Of a stretch of DNA of 8,868 nucleotides, positions 6,651 through 8,868 are shown piece after piece. The translations under genes were made by a program, and so were the position numbers. The notes beneath the pieces are model-generated. The model was not told where the DNA came from and searched no databases. It saw only the letters and a program-made list of their open reading frames with translations. Positions within the stretch are counted from its first letter, which is position 1, and every line of letters starts with the position of its first letter. The stretch is from Promethearchaeota archaeon. GTDB lineage: Archaea > Asgardarchaeota > Lokiarchaeia > Sigyniarchaeales > Promethearchaeaceae. The stretch lies in assembly GCA_014729055.1 (NCBI GenBank), contig WJKO01000094.1, positions 1-8,868 of the forward strand, given 5' to 3'.

Positions 6651-7085
6651 ATGGGAACAGCAAGCGATGTTCTAAAAACGTTTAAGAAAGATTGTTTTAA
6701 AGGGAAGAACAAAAAGGTGTTTATTATGATCCGAGATGTGAGAAAAGATGTCTTGGATTTGAAAAAAAAGAAAGAAGGAAAGTCAGGAAATATCCAGATT
6801 CGAGTTCATACGAACGATGATAAAGCTCCGCCTTGGTATGTGCATGGATATGCCATTCCGCTGAATAATCTGGGATTAGACAAACCTTTAAAAAAAAGAA
6901 AAATGTTAGACAAATTGAATAATGTAGATGGTATTATAGATAAAGAAACAGACACGCTGTTGCGTAAAATTATTCAGAGTTATGGTCGAATACAATATGG
7001 CGGTTCTCGGAATAAATTGAAGTATAAAACGGAGCATTTTAAGAAACAGAAGGATTTCTTTAAGGTGAAGATGAAATCATTATAG
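6651..7085 (+). CDS. very basic protein of unknown function, possible nucleic-acid binder
   Basis: From the ATG at 6651 the protein has 144 residues; a TTG two codons earlier is in frame but less likely. It is strikingly basic, with Lys-rich clusters at about 36-45 (DLKKKKEGKS) and 79-84, and a Lys-rich C-terminus (121-144). A more ordered middle contains NIQIRVHT (47-54), PPWYVHGYAIPLNNLGL (60-76) and a polar segment KETDTLLRKIIQSYGRIQYGG (98-118). There are no membrane helices, signal peptide or Cys/His metal motif. I recognise no family. The charge suggests DNA or RNA binding, which is inference only. It is divergent from the coiled-coil gene and converges on the truncated PIN remnant with about 20 bases between stops. 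Confidence 0.7.
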   Translation: MGTASDVLKTFKKDCFKGKNKKVFIMIRDVRKDVLDLKKKKEGKSGNIQIRVHTNDDKAPPWYVHGYAIPLNNLGLDKPLKKRKMLDKLNNVDGIIDKETDTLLRKIIQSYGRIQYGGSRNKLKYKTEHFKKQKDFFKVKMKSL

Positions 7086-7105
7086 AAAATTTTTCAATAA
7101 TTATT

Positions 7106-7339
7106 TTAGATAGGAAATTGAGGTTTAGTTATCAATCTTTTTATTCCTTTAATAGAATCATAATCTGAATCATGCGAAAAAATATAGGTACATTTAAGAC
7201 GATTATAAGTAACAATGTTAAAAGAATCCACATAACCTAATGGATCATAAGAATGAAATATAGACATTATTGCATCATAGAATGATTCGCCATCATAAAC
7301 TAATTTTAATTTATTGATCAGTAAAAAGAAGTAAAAAAA
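7106..7339 (-). pseudogene. C-terminal half of a PIN-domain (VapC-like) nuclease, 5'-truncated
   Basis: A minus-strand frame open from 7339 to a TAA at 7106-7108 encodes about 78 residues. The part from 7321 onward reads like the second half of a PIN domain: YDGESFYDAIMSIFHSY, then GYVDSFNIVTYNRL (matching the family pattern of a conserved Asp in a helix), then CTYIFSHDSDYDSIKGIKRL (matching the family pattern I.S.D.DFD.i.gi.rl). PIN proteins are usually about 130-150 residues with four acidic active-site residues. The two C-terminal acidic positions are here, but the N-terminal beta strand with the first Asp, and the central Glu, are missing. A TAA at 7340-7342 closes the frame upstream, there is no ATG before the core, and I found no matching N-terminal half in the 64 bases beyond. 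No antitoxin is visible. It is probably a decayed toxin or RNase gene; a nearby frameshift cannot be fully excluded. Confidence 0.7.
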
Positions 7340-7390
7340 TTAATTATTAGGAAAGATCTCTTTCATATAATTTACAGGACCTTTCCGTTT

Positions 7391-7423
7391 TGCCTTACGG
7401 CACTTCCTGGCTAGTTTAGCCAG
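7391..7423 (-). terminator. two tandem hairpins at the histone stop codon
   Basis: CTGGCTA (7407-7413) and TAGCCAG (7417-7423) form a perfect 7-bp stem with a 3-base loop that includes part of the histone TAA (7416-7418). A second stem, TGCC/GGCA with a TTAC loop (7391-7402), follows 4 bases downstream on the minus strand. The stretch is clearly more GC-rich than its surroundings. T-rich tracts on the minus strand at about 7322-7341 could provide the archaeal termination signal. Confidence 0.5.
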
Positions 7424-7637
7424 TCATGTCGATGGCTAGTCCCATATCACCTTTCGTGATTTTCTTTCTCTTGGAGTGTTTAGCTAAGGTTAATGCATTT
7501 TCGGTCAATTTCTTTGCTCGTTCTTCCAAGTAATAGAGCAATGTTTCAACTGCATCCCGTGCAACTATTTCTGCTCCTGCGTCTTTCATTAATTGACGAA
7601 GGGGACTCCAAGCAAAAGCGCTTTTACGTTTTGCCAT
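7416..7637 (-). CDS. archaeal histone
   Basis: This 73-residue histone-fold protein packages DNA as a dimer or polymer. Helix 1 is about SPLRQLMKDAGA (11-22), helix 2 about RDAVETLLYYLEERAKKLTE onward (27-54), and helix 3 starts at TKGDMGLAID (61-70). Without gaps, offset by 5 from HMfB, the structural Arg52-Asp59 salt bridge is kept (Arg57, Asp64), as is His49 (His54). Both residues of the DNA-contacting Arg-Thr pair differ: Arg19 is Ile24 and Thr54 is Lys59. The short N-terminal tail AKRKSAFAW is basic and contains Trp10. The C-terminus ends soon after helix 3 begins (DMTG), so that helix is slightly short. The ATG at 7637 is chosen over an upstream in-frame TTG (7655) because GGAGG (7647-7651) lies 9 bases before it, separated by a pure A run. 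Confidence 0.95.
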   Translation of the reverse strand: MAKRKSAFAWSPLRQLMKDAGAEIVARDAVETLLYYLEERAKKLTENALTLAKHSKRKKITKGDMGLAIDMTG

Positions 7638-7680
7638 TTTTTTTTTCCTCCGCAAAAATTTTTGTTGTGGTACAAACTTT

Positions 7681-7697
7681 AGAGATTAGTTATCTCT
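7681..7697. promoter_or_regulatory. inverted repeat near the predicted histone transcription start
   Basis: AGAGAT (7681-7686) and ATCTCT (7692-7697) are perfect complements with a 5-base centre. The site lies about 25-40 bases downstream of the histone TATA box, at the predicted start of transcription. It could be an operator or a hairpin at the 5' end of the mRNA. Confidence 0.4.
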
Positions 7698-7719
7698 GAA
7701 TATTAAATCACATTCCATC

Positions 7720-7733
7720 TATTTAAACCTTTT
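7720..7733 (-). promoter_or_regulatory. histone BRE/TATA promoter
   Basis: On the minus strand AAAAGG (7728-7733) is followed by TTTAAATA (7720-7727), a strong match to the archaeal BRE/TATA layout. Transcription should start near 7697, giving a leader of about 60 bases before the histone ATG at 7637. Confidence 0.65.
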
Positions 7734-7949
7734 GAAGATCGTGTATAAATTTCGTTCTCAACATACAATCCGACAAAAAATTACCACGAAAATCTATATA
7801 TGATCCAAATCAACAATGCCAGATCAATTCTTAAAAAAATTAGTTCTGCTAACGAAAATCTGAATTAGAATAACTTAGCAAATTCAAAAGTAATTTCCAA
7901 ATTATTCTTAATTGACAAATGAAAGAAATTATAAGTTGTTAACAGATAA
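7734..7949. other. intergenic region between the second GTPase and the histone
   Basis: No convincing gene is visible. The stretch contains a 10-base direct repeat ACGAAAATCT (7786-7795 and 7852-7861), a TATA-like CTATATATG (7794-7802), and a 15-codon frame from the ATG at 7816 to a TGA at 7861-7863 (MPDQFLKKLVLLTKI). The frame lacks an SD and is too short to call. T-rich minus-strand sequence just after the GTPase stop (7950) may help end its transcript. Confidence 0.4.
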
Positions 7950-8630
7950 TTAAACAAAAAAATCTGCCGTCTGTTTCATTTCATATGTCATATTAGTTCT
8001 ATCTATACTAATAATTCCTCGTAACTCCATTGCATTCAACAATTCCATGATCTCATCCACACTACGGTTCAATGCAACTTTCAAACCCAACGGATTATTC
8101 TGATATTTTCTCAGAGTTACGACCAGAGGCTTCATAGACTCACGAATTAAATAAACTAACTCATCCAAAGGTTCTATTACGTTCTCTCCCTTTTCTACAT
8201 TAATACCAAATACTTCCGCACTCTTTGGGAGATAGTTCTGCGCTTTCACAACGTCAACGGAACGACAATTAGGTTCTCCGATTTTATTTACCATATATAC
8301 GATTGGGACTCTTCTTGGAATGCGATTTCTAATTTCATTTAAGATTTGTATTGCTGCATCATCTTTATCTGGATTCGTCCCATCGAACATGAATAAAATA
8401 CCATCTGCCCCGCTTATGATAATTTGACGTATTGTTTTGAATCTAAGTAATCCTGGTGTCCCGAATATGGATATCTTCATTCCTTCACAGATATAACTGC
8501 CAATATCCATTCCAATAGTACATTCCTTTTTATTTTTATCTAAAGTCATGATATTGATTGCTCGCTCGTCCAAAGCTTGAATATACTTGGATTTCCCCGA
8601 TTGAAACGGTCCAGCAACTACTATTTTCAT
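7950..8630 (-). CDS. Ras-superfamily GTPase (COG2229-like) with C-terminal extension
   Basis: The protein has 226 residues. The GTPase domain covers about 1-166: G1 GPFQSGKS (7-14), switch I Thr38 in ECTIGMD, G3 FGTPG (56-60), G4-like NKIG (115-118), and a G5-region pattern INVEKGENV (143-151). FGTPG and the start VVAGPFQSGKS resemble the COG2229/CvnD-MglA group. Two key residues differ: the Gln after GTPG is Leu61 and the Asp of NKxD is Gly118, so hydrolysis and guanine specificity may be altered. Residues 167-226 form an extension with NRSVDEIMELLNAMELRGII (188-207) then a strand-like SIDRTNMTYEM, which resembles a winged-helix fold. There is no membrane helix or prenylation motif. The SD-like AAGGATG (8641-8647) is rather far from the ATG; TTTATAAA (8700-8707) is a likely TATA box. 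It is probably transcribed alone. Confidence 0.92.
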   Translation of the reverse strand: MKIVVAGPFQSGKSKYIQALDERAINIMTLDKNKKECTIGMDIGSYICEGMKISIFGTPGLLRFKTIRQIIISGADGILFMFDGTNPDKDDAAIQILNEIRNRIPRRVPIVYMVNKIGEPNCRSVDVVKAQNYLPKSAEVFGINVEKGENVIEPLDELVYLIRESMKPLVVTLRKYQNNPLGLKVALNRSVDEIMELLNAMELRGIISIDRTNMTYEMKQTADFFV

Positions 8631-8699
8631 ACTGATTACGCATCCTTCTTTTTTTGCTACTTTGTAAATATGGTTTTTGAACTAAAAAATTACGCCATT

Positions 8700-8707
8700 T
8701 TTATAAA
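8700..8707 (-). promoter_or_regulatory. TATA box of the second GTPase gene
   Basis: TTTATAAA on the minus strand lies 70 bases before the ATG at 8630. Transcription would start near 8675, giving a leader of about 45 bases. An AAAAGG (8718-8723) lies further upstream but is not adjacent, so the BRE assignment is uncertain. Confidence 0.4.
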
Positions 8708-8790
8708 AATATTAGATCCTTTTTAATATAATGATTGGTAATATAGTGTGGGAAGAAAATCCCGCAAATTAGAAATGATATTTAGTCTTT

Positions 8791-8825
8791 AGATATTTCA
8801 ATATCTTTTCTTAGGTTTGTCTAAG
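8791..8825 (-). terminator. two tandem inverted repeats, probable 3' end of an upstream gene
   Basis: CTTAG/CTAAG with a 6-base loop (8810-8825) and AGATATT/AATATCT with a 2-base centre (8791-8806) lie side by side. The first overlaps the TAA (8811-8813) of a possible partial minus-strand frame entering from the right edge. The arrangement resembles the paired hairpins at the histone stop codon. Confidence 0.35.
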
Positions 8826-8868
8826 TTCCAATAAATTGACAGTAAATCTTGCGAGTCCTACTTTTTTC
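8811..8868 (-). CDS. possible C-terminal end of a gene cut by the window edge
   Basis: A minus-strand frame is open from the right edge to a TAA at 8811-8813 and ends ...KKVGLARFTVNLLELRQT. Only 18 residues are visible, so no family can be named. The paired inverted repeats at and after the stop support a gene end here, but a second frame is also open to a TAG at 8821-8823. Confidence 0.25.
   Translation of the reverse strand, partial: KKVGLARFTVNLLELRQT

Noticed and set aside
7638..7655. TTG start for the histone at 7655
   Set aside because: It would place the strong GGAGG inside the coding sequence; the ATG at 7637 has correct SD spacing and a normal histone N-terminus.
7816..7863. 15-codon frame behind a TATA-like element
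   Set aside because: It is too short, has no SD and no conservation evidence; such frames are expected by chance.

Overview
The window looks like AT-rich archaeal chromosome, most likely from an Asgard (Lokiarchaeia-like) archaeon. The evidence is a histone-fold protein, two divergent Ras-superfamily GTPases, a long lysine/glutamate-rich TPR-type repeat protein, and archaeal promoters (TATA boxes preceded by AAAAGG-type BRE elements). The phylum assignment is inference; the archaeal assignment is much firmer.

Layout from left to right. At 25-286 (-) there is a weak, frameshifted coding-like remnant. A pyrimidine-dimer DNA glycosylase gene (259-741, +) follows and converges, with one base between stop codons, on a membrane-anchored alpha/beta hydrolase with a polytopic C-terminal domain (743-2446, -). 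Upstream of the hydrolase on the same strand is a protein built from eight 54-residue TPR-plus-helix modules (2539-3978, -). Divergent from it, across an AT-rich region, is a 67-residue protein (4168-4371, +) that appears to be one copy of the same module. This small gene converges, with 3 bases between stops, on a two-gene operon: an unrecognised 276-residue protein (4999-5829, -) followed without spacer by a GTPase-like protein (4375-4998, -). Next is a coiled-coil protein (5966-6517, -), divergent from a very basic unknown protein (6651-7085, +). Between 7106 and 7339 (-) lies the C-terminal half of a PIN-domain nuclease, which the supplied ORF list missed and which looks like a truncated pseudogene. 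It is followed by a histone (7416-7637, -) and a second GTPase (7950-8630, -). A possible 3' end of a further minus-strand gene runs off the right edge.

How the genes may work together. The only tight transcriptional unit is the unknown-276/GTPase pair. The 54-residue repeat protein and its single-module neighbour look like a gene family sharing a promoter region. The second GTPase lacks the usual catalytic Gln and the Asp of NKxD, and carries a possible winged-helix tail. The histone keeps its structural salt bridge but has changed both residues of the DNA-contacting Arg-Thr pair. Several genes end in hairpins at or just after the stop codon. Two plus-strand genes have BRE/TATA elements 26-27 bases before the ATG and no Shine-Dalgarno, which suggests leaderless mRNAs; most minus-strand genes have SD-like sites. 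All functions come from reading the sequence, without database searches.
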